Origin: an uncultured Bacteroides sp.
GTDB taxonomy: Bacteria > Bacteroidota > Bacteroidia > Bacteroidales > Bacteroidaceae
Direction of reading: 5' to 3'
NCBI GenBank assembly: GCA_947074275.1
Contig: CAMTPA010000005.1
Span: forward strand, 1-56,569
Length of the DNA: 56,569 nucleotides
In this document: positions 7,858 through 17,065 of the stretch, one piece after another
Layout of the letters: each line of letters opens with the position of its first letter
How positions within the stretch are numbered: the first letter of the stretch is position 1
Program-made: the position numbers and the translations under genes
Notes under the pieces: generated by a model
The model's input: the letters and a program-made list of their open reading frames with translations, nothing else
Databases searched by the model: none
Told to the model about the DNA's origin: nothing

Positions 7858-8970
7858 ATGAGGAAAATTGCATTCATATTGATATTAATTACAACTGCTT
7901 GTTTGATAGCCTGTTCTACCAGACAAAAACCTCAAATGGCATTGACTTTAAAAGAAAAAATAGGTCAAATGCTGATAGTGGGTTTTGATGGTACGGAACT
8001 GAGTGATGAGTTTGCCAAACAATTGAAAGAGTATAATGTTGGTGGCGTTATCTTATTTGATAGAAATGAAAGCAACCCCACTGAACTTCGTAATATAGAA
8101 AATCCCACACAGCTAAAGAAGTTGGTAGAAAGCCTTCAAGATGTAAGTGATACGCCGCTGCTGATTGCGGTAGATCAAGAAGGAGGAGAAATGTCGAGGT
8201 TACACCCAGCTAATGGTTTCTTTACTTTGCCTTCGGCTAAATATTTGGGCGATTTGAATCGCTCGGATTCTTCAAAATATTATGCTCGGCTCAATGCGAT
8301 GCAACTGAATGATTTAGGCGTTAATTTTAATTTTGCTCCTTGTGTGGATGTAAATGTCAATCCTGATAACCCTGTGATTGGAAAGCGCGAACGTTCTTAT
8401 TCGGACGACCCGTGGCGTGTGGTTGAAGAGGCCGATATTGTGATTACTGAATATCACCGCAGTGGTGTGTTGAATGCCATCAAACATTTTCCTGGTCACG
8501 GCAGTTCTAAAAATGATTCTCGCTTGGGCTTTGTAGATGTGACAGAAACTTTTGAGGATATAGAGCTGCTACCTTATCGTGAATTAGTGAAAAGAGGAAA
8601 GGTGGATATGATTAATGTGGGGCATTTGTTTAATAAACACATCGACCCAGATTATCCCGCCTCCTTGTCGAAGTTGACTATTGAAAAACTATTGCGCAAA
8701 GACATTGGCTATGATGGAGTGGTAGCAACTGATGATATGCATATGGGAGCGATAACCAAAGAGTATTCGTACGAGAAAGCTTTAGAATTGGCTATCAATG
8801 CAGGTGCTGATATTATACTGGTTGCCAATAATGCCGAGGTTTATTATGTCAACTTGGTTGAGACAACTGTAAACACCATTAATCAATTGGTTGAAGAGGG
8901 TAAAATAACGCCCGAACGCATTGATGAAGCTTACAATCGTATTTGGAAATTGAAAGAACGATTGAAATAA
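7858..8970 (+). CDS. Glycoside hydrolase family 3 lipoprotein (beta-N-acetylhexosaminidase type)
   Basis: Secreted GH3 enzyme of the NagZ-like subgroup, 370 aa, single (alpha/beta)8 domain. The lipoprotein signal ends in the lipobox LIAC (Cys19), so the enzyme is tethered in the periplasm or at the outer membrane. The subgroup hallmark KHFPGHGSS and the nucleophile Asp in VVATDDMHMGA are present. Likely substrate: terminal beta-N-acetylglucosamine of muropeptides or chito-oligosaccharides; the exact substrate cannot be told from sequence. The ATG at 7858 is preferred to the in-frame TTG at 7849. It is divergent from the biotin operon and followed by a strong terminator, so it is monocistronic. 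Confidence 0.88.
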   Translation: MRKIAFILILITTACLIACSTRQKPQMALTLKEKIGQMLIVGFDGTELSDEFAKQLKEYNVGGVILFDRNESNPTELRNIENPTQLKKLVESLQDVSDTPLLIAVDQEGGEMSRLHPANGFFTLPSAKYLGDLNRSDSSKYYARLNAMQLNDLGVNFNFAPCVDVNVNPDNPVIGKRERSYSDDPWRVVEEADIVITEYHRSGVLNAIKHFPGHGSSKNDSRLGFVDVTETFEDIELLPYRELVKRGKVDMINVGHLFNKHIDPDYPASLSKLTIEKLLRKDIGYDGVVATDDMHMGAITKEYSYEKALELAINAGADIILVANNAEVYYVNLVETTVNTINQLVEEGKITPERIDEAYNRIWKLKERLK

Positions 8971-8994
8971 TTTTGATAATTTCGGAATAGGCTT

Positions 8995-9037
8995 TCGCTG
9001 CTAAAATAATAAGAGTTATTTTAGTAGCGATTTTTTT
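8995..9037 (+). terminator. Rho-independent terminator after the GH3 gene
   Basis: A 15-bp stem, TCGCTGCTAAAATAA (8995-9009) with TTATTTTAGTAGCGA (9016-9030), has a 6-base loop and one G-U pair and is followed by seven T. It ends only about 14 bp before the sbcD start. Confidence 0.9.
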
Positions 9038-9050
9038 ATTAAACATACTT

Positions 9051-10271
9051 ATGAAAATACTACATACAAGTGACTGGCACTTGGGGCACACGCTCTACAA
9101 CTTAGACCGAATGGACGAGCAGAATGATTTTTTAACTCAGCTGGCTATTATTGTGGCAGAAGAAAAACCAGATGCGATGGTGGTGAGTGGAGATGTGTTT
9201 CATACTGCTACACCATCTGCGGCGGTTCAGAAAATGTATACAGATGGATTGCTAAAGATTCGTTTGGCACATCCGGCAATGACTATTGTGGTCACAGCAG
9301 GCAATCACGATAGCAGTTCGAAGCTTGAGATGAGCAGCAACTTATGGAACGTGGTTAATGTGAAAGTTGTAGGCTCGTTTAATAGCATAAATGGTGACTT
9401 TGACTTTGATAAACATATTATTGAGATAAAGAACTCAGAAAATGCAATGGTGGGTTATGTGGTGGCTGTACCTCACTGCTATCCCCAAAACTTTCCTATG
9501 CTATGTGATGAGACAAAGCGTGAACAAAGACAACCCCGTTTTTTTCAAACTTTGCTGGCTGAGGTGCAAAAGCGAAATGTGTGTACTCTCCCGATAGTAC
9601 TGATGGCGCACTTGTCGGCTACGGGATGTGACATAACTGGACACGATGAAACGGTGGGTGGTATAGATTATGTGGAGGTGCAAGAGTTTGGGAAGGGATA
9701 CGATTATTTGGCTTTGGGACATATTCACTGTCCGCAAACATTGAAGAACACCAATGGAACGGCACGTTACTGTGGTTCGCCTCTTCCGGTAAGCTTTGAT
9801 GAAAACTATCCTCATTCAATAACCATTGTAACGTTGCATACTGGTGAGGAATCCACTATCGAAACTCGTATAATCAGAAACCTGAAACCGCTTCTCACCA
9901 TTCCTAAAAAGCCCACGGAACTAAAACAGGCATTGGAAGAGTTGAAGAAAAATGTTTCGGATGACGAAGAAGCGTATATTCGCTTGAATGTTCTAATAAA
10001 AGAACATTTAACCGCTGATGCGAAAGAACAAGCATCCGAGATATTGAAGAGTAAAAAAGCAAGGCTTTGTATTGTAAAGCAAACTCGTGAACACCTTATT
10101 GAAAAAGAAGCGAACGAGAACAAATTGTCGTTGGAAGAAATGCAAGAAATTTCTCCTTTGGAAATAGCACAACGTTTTTACAAACAACGTCATAATTGCG
10201 AGATGAGCGAAGATTTATTAAAATGTATGGAAATGGCTATTCAGCAGCTAAAAGAGGAGGAACAAGTATGA
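9051..10271 (+). CDS. sbcD: Nuclease SbcCD subunit D (Mre11 family)
   Basis: Metallophosphoesterase subunit of the SbcCD double-strand nuclease, 406 aa. It cuts hairpins and DNA ends made during replication of palindromes. The Mre11-type metal-binding motifs are all present: TSDWHLGH near the N-terminus, VVSGDVFH, TAGNHDSSSKLE, MAHLSATG and LALGHIHC. The stop codon overlaps the start of sbcC (ATGA), so the two subunits are made together. The long hairpins found elsewhere in this window are the kind of DNA this enzyme acts on. Confidence 0.95.
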   Translation: MKILHTSDWHLGHTLYNLDRMDEQNDFLTQLAIIVAEEKPDAMVVSGDVFHTATPSAAVQKMYTDGLLKIRLAHPAMTIVVTAGNHDSSSKLEMSSNLWNVVNVKVVGSFNSINGDFDFDKHIIEIKNSENAMVGYVVAVPHCYPQNFPMLCDETKREQRQPRFFQTLLAEVQKRNVCTLPIVLMAHLSATGCDITGHDETVGGIDYVEVQEFGKGYDYLALGHIHCPQTLKNTNGTARYCGSPLPVSFDENYPHSITIVTLHTGEESTIETRIIRNLKPLLTIPKKPTELKQALEELKKNVSDDEEAYIRLNVLIKEHLTADAKEQASEILKSKKARLCIVKQTREHLIEKEANENKLSLEEMQEISPLEIAQRFYKQRHNCEMSEDLLKCMEMAIQQLKEEEQV

Positions 10272-13200
10272 AACTACAAAGGCTGATTATTAAAAATATT
10301 GCTTCATTGGAGTATGCCGAGATAGATTTTGAACACGGTGCACTGGCCGAAGAACCTTTGTTCCTGATTTGTGGCGATACAGGAGCTGGAAAAACTACTA
10401 TATTGGATGCAATTTGCTTAGCTTTATACAACGATACTCCCCGTTTCAGACAAGCTACTGCGGGCACTTATATCAACTACCGTGAATCGAAAGAAGAAGA
10501 ACTTCGGGTAGATAATGTATATCAGTTGATGAGACGAAATACCATTGAAGCTTCTGTGGATCTTTATTTTACAGGTATAGATGAAAATAAATATCTTGCA
10601 ACGTGGTCGGTGGTTCGTGCCTATCGAAAATTGGCAGGAGCTATAAAAAAGGTCGAATGGAGTCTGAAAGATTTGAAGACGGATAAAGTGTTGAGCAATG
10701 TTAAAGATGTTAAAAGTGAAATAATTCGTTTGGTTGGACTCGATTTTGAACAGTTTTGTCGCACTACTATGTTGGCTCAGGGAGAATTTACACGGTTCTT
10801 GAAAAGCAAGGATGATGAAAAAACTCAGATACTCGAAAAACTAACAGGAACAGATATTTATACGAAGATAGGAAGTAAGATTTTTCAGATAGCAAACGAT
10901 AAAAAGAGTGCATTAAGTCGTAAACAAGATGAGATTTCATCTATTAAACTGTTTACCGAGGAAGAAAAAGAGACTTTGTATACCCAGATAAAGAAACAGG
11001 GAATAACAATTGCTTCGCTAAAAGAAAATAAAGAAGGGGTGGAGTCGAAAAGAGGTTGGTTGAAGAGAAGTGGAGAACTGAACGAACAAAAAAATGAGTT
11101 AAAGCAAAAGGTGGCAAAACTCCAACAAGAAGTAGAATCGGATAAATACAAAATTATGGCTCAATATATAGTCGATTGGGAAGCTTCAAAAGAGGTTCGG
11201 AAAGCTTTGGTTGATTTGGGCGAGAATAGAAAAAAACAGATTAATAATACACAGCGTGAAGTGGTTCTTCGCAACGATTTCTATAAACTATGCAGCGGTT
11301 TTTTGTATCTGAAAAGTAAAGCCAACGAACTGGGAAGATTGAAAATAGAGACTGAAAAGTATTTGATGGAGCAAGAAAATCTGCGCTTGATGTTTGAGCA
11401 AGGACAAACAATCATCAATCACTTAAAAGCTGTATGTCGTTTTGACAAGCAAGTGAGTGATGCGGATAGAATAAGAAAGGAATTAATTAATCAGCAACCA
11501 TATTTGATTGAGCAAACGGAAAAGGCTACTAAATATCATCAAGAGCAAATCAGCTTGATGAAAGATATACAGAAAGCTACTAATGCAAAAAATGATGAAC
11601 TGCTTGCTATGAAAGTGGATCAAATAAAAGTACAAGAAAAGGATTTATCGATACTTAAAGAAAACTTAAACGTGCTATCGACAGCACTTGAAAGGTTAAA
11701 TGATAAAAATACAACTTTAGAGAAAACAAAAGATGAGCAAAAAGAGGAGAGCGACAAATGCAAAGAGCTTTTTAAGACTACTTCTCAAATCAAGGAAGAT
11801 GTTCGTTTGAAACAGGCGGCCTACAATGAAGCAAAAAGACTTTATGACAAGGTAGAATTAGGCACTCAAAAACGGGTAGAAGAGATTCGGCATCAGCTTG
11901 TAGTAGGCGATAATTGTCCCGTTTGTGGACATCAAATCAACGAGTTGCTTAAGGATGAAACGTTTGTTTCGCTTTTACAACCTTATCAAACAGATTTGGG
12001 GAACAAACTCAAAGCGATGCAAGAGGCGAATGTAAGCCTGCAAACGCATAACAATAAAATAGAAAGTAGCGAAGCTCTTTTATTGAAAAATGAAACAAAA
12101 CTTAGCGAAGCTATCAAAGAGTATAATGAGCAAAAAAAGGTGGTTTTAGAGTTGTGTAGTGCAGCGAAGATTCAATTTATGGGCTTTGAAACCAAAGAGA
12201 TTGCTATTTCTAAATTGAATGATTTAGAGTTGCAGAGTACCTTGGTGCGTGAGCAATTGGTGCGTGTGGAGGCTATTCAAAAAGAGCTTAATGCACTTCA
12301 AATAAAGGAAAGAAAGTTTCAATCTGTTTTGGATGATGCAAGCAAGCGTACAATAGATGAGAGGGATAAACTAAATGAACTCAATAATAAAATAAAAACG
12401 CAGGAAGAGTTGATAGGAACTGCGCTGCAAAATAAAAACAATAGTTTTGATGAGGCTAAAAGGTTGATTATGTGGGATGAGTCCGTTTGGATAGCTTTGT
12501 GGGATAATAGCCCAGAACTATTTATTGAACGGCTTACCAAACAATCGGATGAATATGCTGTGGCAACCGAAACTTGCAAAAAGCTTATCAATGAATTGGG
12601 CATACTGCAAACGACGATTGAAAATACAAAGAATTCACTCATCACAATTGATGAGGTTTTTCCATCGTGGAAACGTTCAGAAGGAAATAGGAGTGAAAAG
12701 TTGGCCGATATAGTCAATTTCAGCAGTCGTTTGCAGACAGACGTTAGCTTACTGAAACAAGACATTCGGAATGTAAACGAAGAGGTGTATAAAGCAGAAG
12801 ATACTTTGAAACAGTTTTATGAACTCCATCCGCTGATAAACGAAGAACGCCTAATGGAACTGACACGATATGAAACGGTGGAGCAAGATAAGAAGTACCA
12901 ACAAAGTGTGCTGACTGAACAAGCACTTGCTCAAGGAGCTTTTAAGCAGATAGAAGAACAAGTTTTAAGTCATCAACAATCGAAACCTGTAATTGACGAA
13001 ACTGAAAGCATTGAGGCTTTGACTTTGCAACTGAAAGAGATGGATGGAGCAATTGAATCTCATAACCAGTCGATAGGTGAGATGAAAAATCGCTTGCAGG
13101 ATGATGAGCAAAAAACTGTATCGATTCAAGGTAAGATGGTGATAATAGAGAAGCTACGTGCTGATTTTGAACTTTGGGATAAGCTACGCAAGGATTTTGG

Positions 13201-13666
13201 CGGAAGTGATGGACGTGAGTTTCGTAAAATAGCGCAAAGCTTTGTTTTAGATCATTTGTTGCAAAAAGCCAATTTCTATCTTCGGCAGCTGACTGAGCGA
13301 TACCAGTTGGAATGTCAGGCTGGGTCGCTTACTATCCTTGTTCGCGATTTGTATCAAGCGTCTTTGAGTGGCACTTCCAACTTGTCGGGCGGAGAGAGTT
13401 TTCTTGTTTCTTTATCTTTGGCTTTGGGCTTATCGTCGCTCAATCAAAATGGCTTTTCGGTAGATACATTGTTTATTGATGAAGGGTTTGGCACGTTGAG
13501 TGGCGACTATCTCAACACTGTGATGGATACGTTGGAACGTTTGCACGAGATGAATGGCAAGCGTGTGGGAGTGATTAGCCATATGGAAGGTTTGCGCGAG
13601 CGTATTAGAACACAAATTCAAGTTCGTAGGGTTGACAATTCTCGTAGTGAGGTCGTGGTAATCTAA
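10268..13666 (+). CDS. sbcC: Nuclease SbcCD subunit C (Rad50-like SMC ATPase)
   Basis: ATPase subunit of SbcCD, 1132 aa. The P-loop GDTGAGKT is at 36-43, followed by two very long coiled-coil arms rich in Glu, Lys and Leu. The zinc hook CPVC is at about 550-553, between the arms, and the C-terminal half has the ABC signature NLSGGES near 1038 and Walker B LFIDEGFGTL near 1067. The open frame starts at 10196, but the ATG at 10268 is chosen: it overlaps the sbcD stop, begins MKLQRLIIKNIAS as in relatives, and has an AGGAGG-like ribosome site just upstream (10256-10261), uncommon in this window. Confidence 0.95.
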   Translation: MKLQRLIIKNIASLEYAEIDFEHGALAEEPLFLICGDTGAGKTTILDAICLALYNDTPRFRQATAGTYINYRESKEEELRVDNVYQLMRRNTIEASVDLYFTGIDENKYLATWSVVRAYRKLAGAIKKVEWSLKDLKTDKVLSNVKDVKSEIIRLVGLDFEQFCRTTMLAQGEFTRFLKSKDDEKTQILEKLTGTDIYTKIGSKIFQIANDKKSALSRKQDEISSIKLFTEEEKETLYTQIKKQGITIASLKENKEGVESKRGWLKRSGELNEQKNELKQKVAKLQQEVESDKYKIMAQYIVDWEASKEVRKALVDLGENRKKQINNTQREVVLRNDFYKLCSGFLYLKSKANELGRLKIETEKYLMEQENLRLMFEQGQTIINHLKAVCRFDKQVSDADRIRKELINQQPYLIEQTEKATKYHQEQISLMKDIQKATNAKNDELLAMKVDQIKVQEKDLSILKENLNVLSTALERLNDKNTTLEKTKDEQKEESDKCKELFKTTSQIKEDVRLKQAAYNEAKRLYDKVELGTQKRVEEIRHQLVVGDNCPVCGHQINELLKDETFVSLLQPYQTDLGNKLKAMQEANVSLQTHNNKIESSEALLLKNETKLSEAIKEYNEQKKVVLELCSAAKIQFMGFETKEIAISKLNDLELQSTLVREQLVRVEAIQKELNALQIKERKFQSVLDDASKRTIDERDKLNELNNKIKTQEELIGTALQNKNNSFDEAKRLIMWDESVWIALWDNSPELFIERLTKQSDEYAVATETCKKLINELGILQTTIENTKNSLITIDEVFPSWKRSEGNRSEKLADIVNFSSRLQTDVSLLKQDIRNVNEEVYKAEDTLKQFYELHPLINEERLMELTRYETVEQDKKYQQSVLTEQALAQGAFKQIEEQVLSHQQSKPVIDETESIEALTLQLKEMDGAIESHNQSIGEMKNRLQDDEQKTVSIQGKMVIIEKLRADFELWDKLRKDFGGSDGREFRKIAQSFVLDHLLQKANFYLRQLTERYQLECQAGSLTILVRDLYQASLSGTSNLSGGESFLVSLSLALGLSSLNQNGFSVDTLFIDEGFGTLSGDYLNTVMDTLERLHEMNGKRVGVISHMEGLRERIRTQIQVRRVDNSRSEVVVI

Positions 13667-13760
13667 GTGCTTTATACGTCGATTCTTAAAACTTTTTATT
13701 TGCATAAATGTTTATATAGTAGTATCAACAAATACATATAAACATTAATAATATTTAGTT

Positions 13761-14714
13761 ATGAATTCAAATTTTAAGTTTTTTCCACAATCGGTTACAG
13801 CACATCCAGGCGAAAATGTCATTATTATTGTCTACAATATAAAAAATGTAGAAGGAGCAGATGAAAGAATTAAAGATTTCTGTGATAATTTTTCGGCTTA
13901 TATGCGCAGTATGCTCAATCGTTTTCCTAATTCGGAGTTTAGTGCCACCATTGGCTTTGGTGCGAAAGCTTGGCAACGCTTTTTTACCAGTATAGGCATT
14001 CCCAAAGAGCTGGAAGAGTTCAAACCCATATCAGGTGGAGCGCATACAGCTGTCTCTACCCCAGGTGATTTGATATTTCACATTCGTGCCAATCAGATGG
14101 GATATTGTCACGAGTTTGCCACAATCATCGAAATGAAATTGGGCGATGTGGTAGAAGCAATTGATGAAACACACGGTTTTCGTTATATGGATGGAAAAGC
14201 GATTATTGGTTTTGTAGATGGAACGGAAAACCCCAATGTGGATTTAAACCCGTTCGATTTTGCCATGATAGGCGATGAAGACCCTGTATTCAAGGGGGGT
14301 AGCTACTTGTTTGTGCAAAAATACATTCACGATATGAGCGGTTGGAATAAACTACCTGTTGAAGAGCAAGAGAAGGTGATTGGCCGACACAAATTTAATG
14401 ATGTAGAGCTTACAGATGAAGAAAAACCTATAAATGCGCACAATAAAGTGACCAATATAGAAGATGCCGATGGTAATGAATTGAAGATAGTTCGTGCTAA
14501 CATCCCCTTTGCCAATACCTCTACACACGAATATGGTACTTATTTTATAGGTTATGCTCGCTCGTTCAGCACTACACGCAAAATGCTTGAAAATATGTTT
14601 ATAGGCGATCCGATAGGAAACACCGATCGCTTACTCGATTTTAGCACACCTGTTACAGGTACTCTGTTTTTCACTCCTTCTTATGATTTGCTTGGACAAA
14701 TGAGCGGTGAGTAA
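13761..14714 (+). CDS. Dye-decolorizing (DyP-type) heme peroxidase
   Basis: Heme peroxidase of the DyP family, 317 aa, with ferredoxin-like folds. The hallmark GFVDGTENP is at 150-158, with distal Asp153, and the likely proximal heme ligand is H227 in NAHNK. No Tat or Sec signal is seen, so it should be cytoplasmic. Many DyPs are packaged in encapsulin shells; no encapsulin gene is adjacent and no obvious C-terminal targeting peptide is present. Close relatives exist in Bacteroides. Probable role: peroxide detoxification or oxidation of unknown compounds; some members were proposed to act on porphyrins. About 90 bp separate it from sbcC. Confidence 0.93.
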   Translation: MNSNFKFFPQSVTAHPGENVIIIVYNIKNVEGADERIKDFCDNFSAYMRSMLNRFPNSEFSATIGFGAKAWQRFFTSIGIPKELEEFKPISGGAHTAVSTPGDLIFHIRANQMGYCHEFATIIEMKLGDVVEAIDETHGFRYMDGKAIIGFVDGTENPNVDLNPFDFAMIGDEDPVFKGGSYLFVQKYIHDMSGWNKLPVEEQEKVIGRHKFNDVELTDEEKPINAHNKVTNIEDADGNELKIVRANIPFANTSTHEYGTYFIGYARSFSTTRKMLENMFIGDPIGNTDRLLDFSTPVTGTLFFTPSYDLLGQMSGE

Positions 14715-14777
14715 TTTTTCTGTGATAATCGTTATTCAGTGATAATAAAAAACAATATAGCTTATATGCTGTTTTTA

Positions 14778-15890
14778 TTACCACTCTTTCTTATGTTTAT
14801 CATTGCGATATTGCTTTTTTAGCCAGAAGTTAAATCCTGCATATACTTGGAGAGTGCCATAACCATTGTTGAGGGAAAAGTTCTTTTGTTTATATCCAAA
14901 ATTCCTTCCTACAAAAGATGTGCCTACAAAGTATTTTCCATTATTGTAGACCAATCCCGCACGCAACAACAAATCGATGTTGAATTTCTTGAAAAACCCT
15001 TTTTCAATATCGTTTTGAATGCTTGATACCTCCGATAGTTTATAAGCTAAAATAGGACTGGCAGATATGTTTGCCAAAACGTTTTCGGTGATAGCCCAGT
15101 TGAAAGTATATCCAGCACTTAGACTGATGTTGGTATATTTAATATGGTTAACCTTCATATCGGGATTCATATTTTCGCGAATATCCAAGGGTAGCTTATC
15201 GTAGTCGAAATGTAGATTGTGAGTAGAAACAGATAGTCCGATGATGCCCGAGCCACAACTAACCTTTTGCTGGGTTGTTTGACTGTAAGCGGCTGGGTAT
15301 GAGAAATGCTTGTTGTTGGTCATATAATAAAGGTTTATACCTTTCATATCTACATTCAATCCATCAAAATTAACTTTATACCCAGGCGGCAAAACATTGC
15401 TAAACCCTTTTGCTTTATGTATTATATAATCGTTGCCTGTTTTTTGATAAATAAGGTCTACGCCAAAACGAGCACTGTATAAGCTAAGTTCAAAGTTTGT
15501 TCCATTTTTTTGTCCCTTTTTTTTGTGAAATGCGTCATTTACATCAAACGACCATCCTAAGAAAATAAATCGCCATCCCACATAAAAACCAATCTTATTG
15601 CTGGGACGTGGCGAGAAACGCAAGTGTTGTGTTTTGGGGTCAGTGCTTCGAATGGAATAATATTCATTGTTGTTGTAATAGGTGGTCATTATTGCAAACT
15701 CATATTTGTTTGGGGCTACATAGGCTGTGTCGCACTCACCGATGATGAAGTTGATTGCCGAAACAAAAAAGTTTTTCTTATTTGTTTTCTTAGCAATGGT
15801 ATCAGTTAACACGGATTCTACAACAACAGTTTGTGCTGACAAAACTGATGTAAACAGTAAAAGAATCCCAGGTATAAACGTTTTATGCAT
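14778..15890 (-). CDS. DUF4421 family outer-membrane-type protein
   Basis: Protein of 370 aa with a signal peptide (residues 1 to about 19, ending SAQ) and a long C-terminal part of alternating hydrophobic and polar residues rich in Tyr, Phe and Gly, as in outer-membrane beta-barrels. It resembles the Bacteroidota family DUF4421: YVGWRFIFLGWSFDVN, an N-terminal TAYVAPNKYEF segment, and a C-terminus with aromatic residues. The open frame extends upstream to 16028, but the ATG at 15890 starts a good signal peptide and follows a -7 box at 15943-15950. No function is established for the family; a surface or porin-like role is only an inference. Probably a single-gene unit. Confidence 0.75.
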   Translation of the reverse strand: MHKTFIPGILLLFTSVLSAQTVVVESVLTDTIAKKTNKKNFFVSAINFIIGECDTAYVAPNKYEFAIMTTYYNNNEYYSIRSTDPKTQHLRFSPRPSNKIGFYVGWRFIFLGWSFDVNDAFHKKKGQKNGTNFELSLYSARFGVDLIYQKTGNDYIIHKAKGFSNVLPPGYKVNFDGLNVDMKGINLYYMTNNKHFSYPAAYSQTTQQKVSCGSGIIGLSVSTHNLHFDYDKLPLDIRENMNPDMKVNHIKYTNISLSAGYTFNWAITENVLANISASPILAYKLSEVSSIQNDIEKGFFKKFNIDLLLRAGLVYNNGKYFVGTSFVGRNFGYKQKNFSLNNGYGTLQVYAGFNFWLKKQYRNDKHKKEW

Positions 15891-15942
15891 TGGTTGTATT
15901 TTATTTTTATGCGATTCGTATTTTTTTATGTTAAATATAGTG

Positions 15943-15950
15943 CAAAAGTA
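15943..15950 (-). promoter_or_regulatory. -7 box of the DUF4421 gene
   Basis: Minus-strand TACTTTTG fits TAnnTTTG and lies 53 bp upstream of the chosen start at 15890, supporting that start over the longer frame. Confidence 0.5.
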
Positions 15951-16009
15951 GTGAATTGTTTTAATATTTGATATTAACCTGCTTGAATTATATTGCACGT
16001 ATGGCTCTA

Positions 16010-16789
16010 TTAGAATATAGAAAGCCATTTACTCAATTCATTGAGCCACTCCTTTTTATAAATAAAATCATTAAATCCAAAACTATGTCCTCCCAAAGGA
16101 TATAGATGAAATGAGGTAGGAATATTATTGCTAATCAGATATTCACAATAGCGAATGCTGTTGATTGGTGACACAATGGGGTCGTCGGTAGCAGCAACAA
16201 TGAAAGCGGGTGGGGTAGATTGCCCTATTTGATATTCTAATGAACGTTCTATCTGTTCTGCTTCATTTTGCTCTTTGTCAAATAAACGTTCGCGCGACGG
16301 GAGATGTACCCATTGATTTTGCATATTTATCACAGGATACATTAGTATCTGAAAATCAATTTTTGTGTCATTTGTGCCATAAATTGCAGCGTGAGCGGCC
16401 AAATAACCCCCAATTGATGCGCCCATTATACCTACTTGGTTGATTTCTGGATACATTTGACGGATGCTTTGAATAGCCAATAGAGCATCGTTGAGTGTAG
16501 CAAGTCGATTATCAGCAGGCAAATGATATTTTAGAATGGCGAAAGTGATGTTTTGATTGTTAAACCATTGAACAAAGTCATAACCCTCGTGCTGCATATT
16601 GATTTTTAATAGTCCTCCACCAGGACACATCACCACCACCTTGTCGTGATTATTGGTGGCTTGAAAAACAAGCATACTTCCATAATCAATCGAGTCTATC
16701 CACTCACTATAAGATGAGATTTTACTCAAATCTATTTCTTGTATTGGTTGATTGCCTTTTAAATCAATTATCTTGCAAATACGTTTCAT
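16010..16789 (-). CDS. Alpha/beta hydrolase, acetyl-esterase / dienelactone-hydrolase-like
   Basis: Cytoplasmic alpha/beta hydrolase, 259 aa, without signal peptide. The oxyanion segment VVMCPGGGLLKIN, the nucleophile elbow GIMGASIGGYLAA (GxSxG), Asp in ATDDPIVSP and His in PLGGHSFGF form a complete catalytic triad. It resembles the BD-FAE/acetyl xylan esterase-like group (hormone-sensitive-lipase-type esterases). The N-terminal 40 residues look like an added domain. Substrate unknown; in gut or plant-degrading Bacteroidota such enzymes often deacetylate sugars, which would suit the divergent hexuronate operon at 17066, but that is only an inference from position. Confidence 0.8.
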   Translation of the reverse strand: MKRICKIIDLKGNQPIQEIDLSKISSYSEWIDSIDYGSMLVFQATNNHDKVVVMCPGGGLLKINMQHEGYDFVQWFNNQNITFAILKYHLPADNRLATLNDALLAIQSIRQMYPEINQVGIMGASIGGYLAAHAAIYGTNDTKIDFQILMYPVINMQNQWVHLPSRERLFDKEQNEAEQIERSLEYQIGQSTPPAFIVAATDDPIVSPINSIRYCEYLISNNIPTSFHLYPLGGHSFGFNDFIYKKEWLNELSKWLSIF

Positions 16790-16898
16790 AATTTCTATTT
16801 TTATTCAACTCCTTTTTGATATAAGGTTTAAAAAGGCTACTTGTTCACTTATAGCTGAATATTTGTTTGCTGATGGGGTATAAATGCTTTGTTTTATT

Positions 16899-16929
16899 TT
16901 TGTGTTATGCACTATTAACTCTATTTTTG
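16899..16929 (+). promoter_or_regulatory. Canonical Bacteroidota promoter of the hexuronate operon
   Basis: TTTG at 16899-16902 and TATTTTTG at 16922-16929, 19 nt apart, match the -33/-7 consensus used by the Bacteroidota primary sigma factor. The transcript would start near 16936 and carry a leader of about 130 nt. That leader holds a perfect 16-bp palindrome (GTATATTATAATATAC, 16967-16982), a candidate operator for a hexuronate-responsive regulator. Confidence 0.7.
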
Positions 16930-17065
16930 CATCCGATAGTTGTTAACGCACACGCTGGCTTTTAGTATATTATAATATACTCTGTCAATAGAATAGTTAC
17001 AACCATTCTCTTTTTACGTCATTGTACTGATATAACCGAATTAAGAACCATAAAAACAATAGAAA

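Noticed and set aside
13761..14714. Possible encapsulin-DyP cargo system
   Set aside because: A DyP peroxidase is present, but no encapsulin shell gene lies nearby and no C-terminal targeting peptide is visible.
15891..16028. N-terminal extension of the DUF4421 frame
   Set aside because: It would precede a clean signal peptide, overlap the hydrolase gene and cover the -7 box at 15943-15950.
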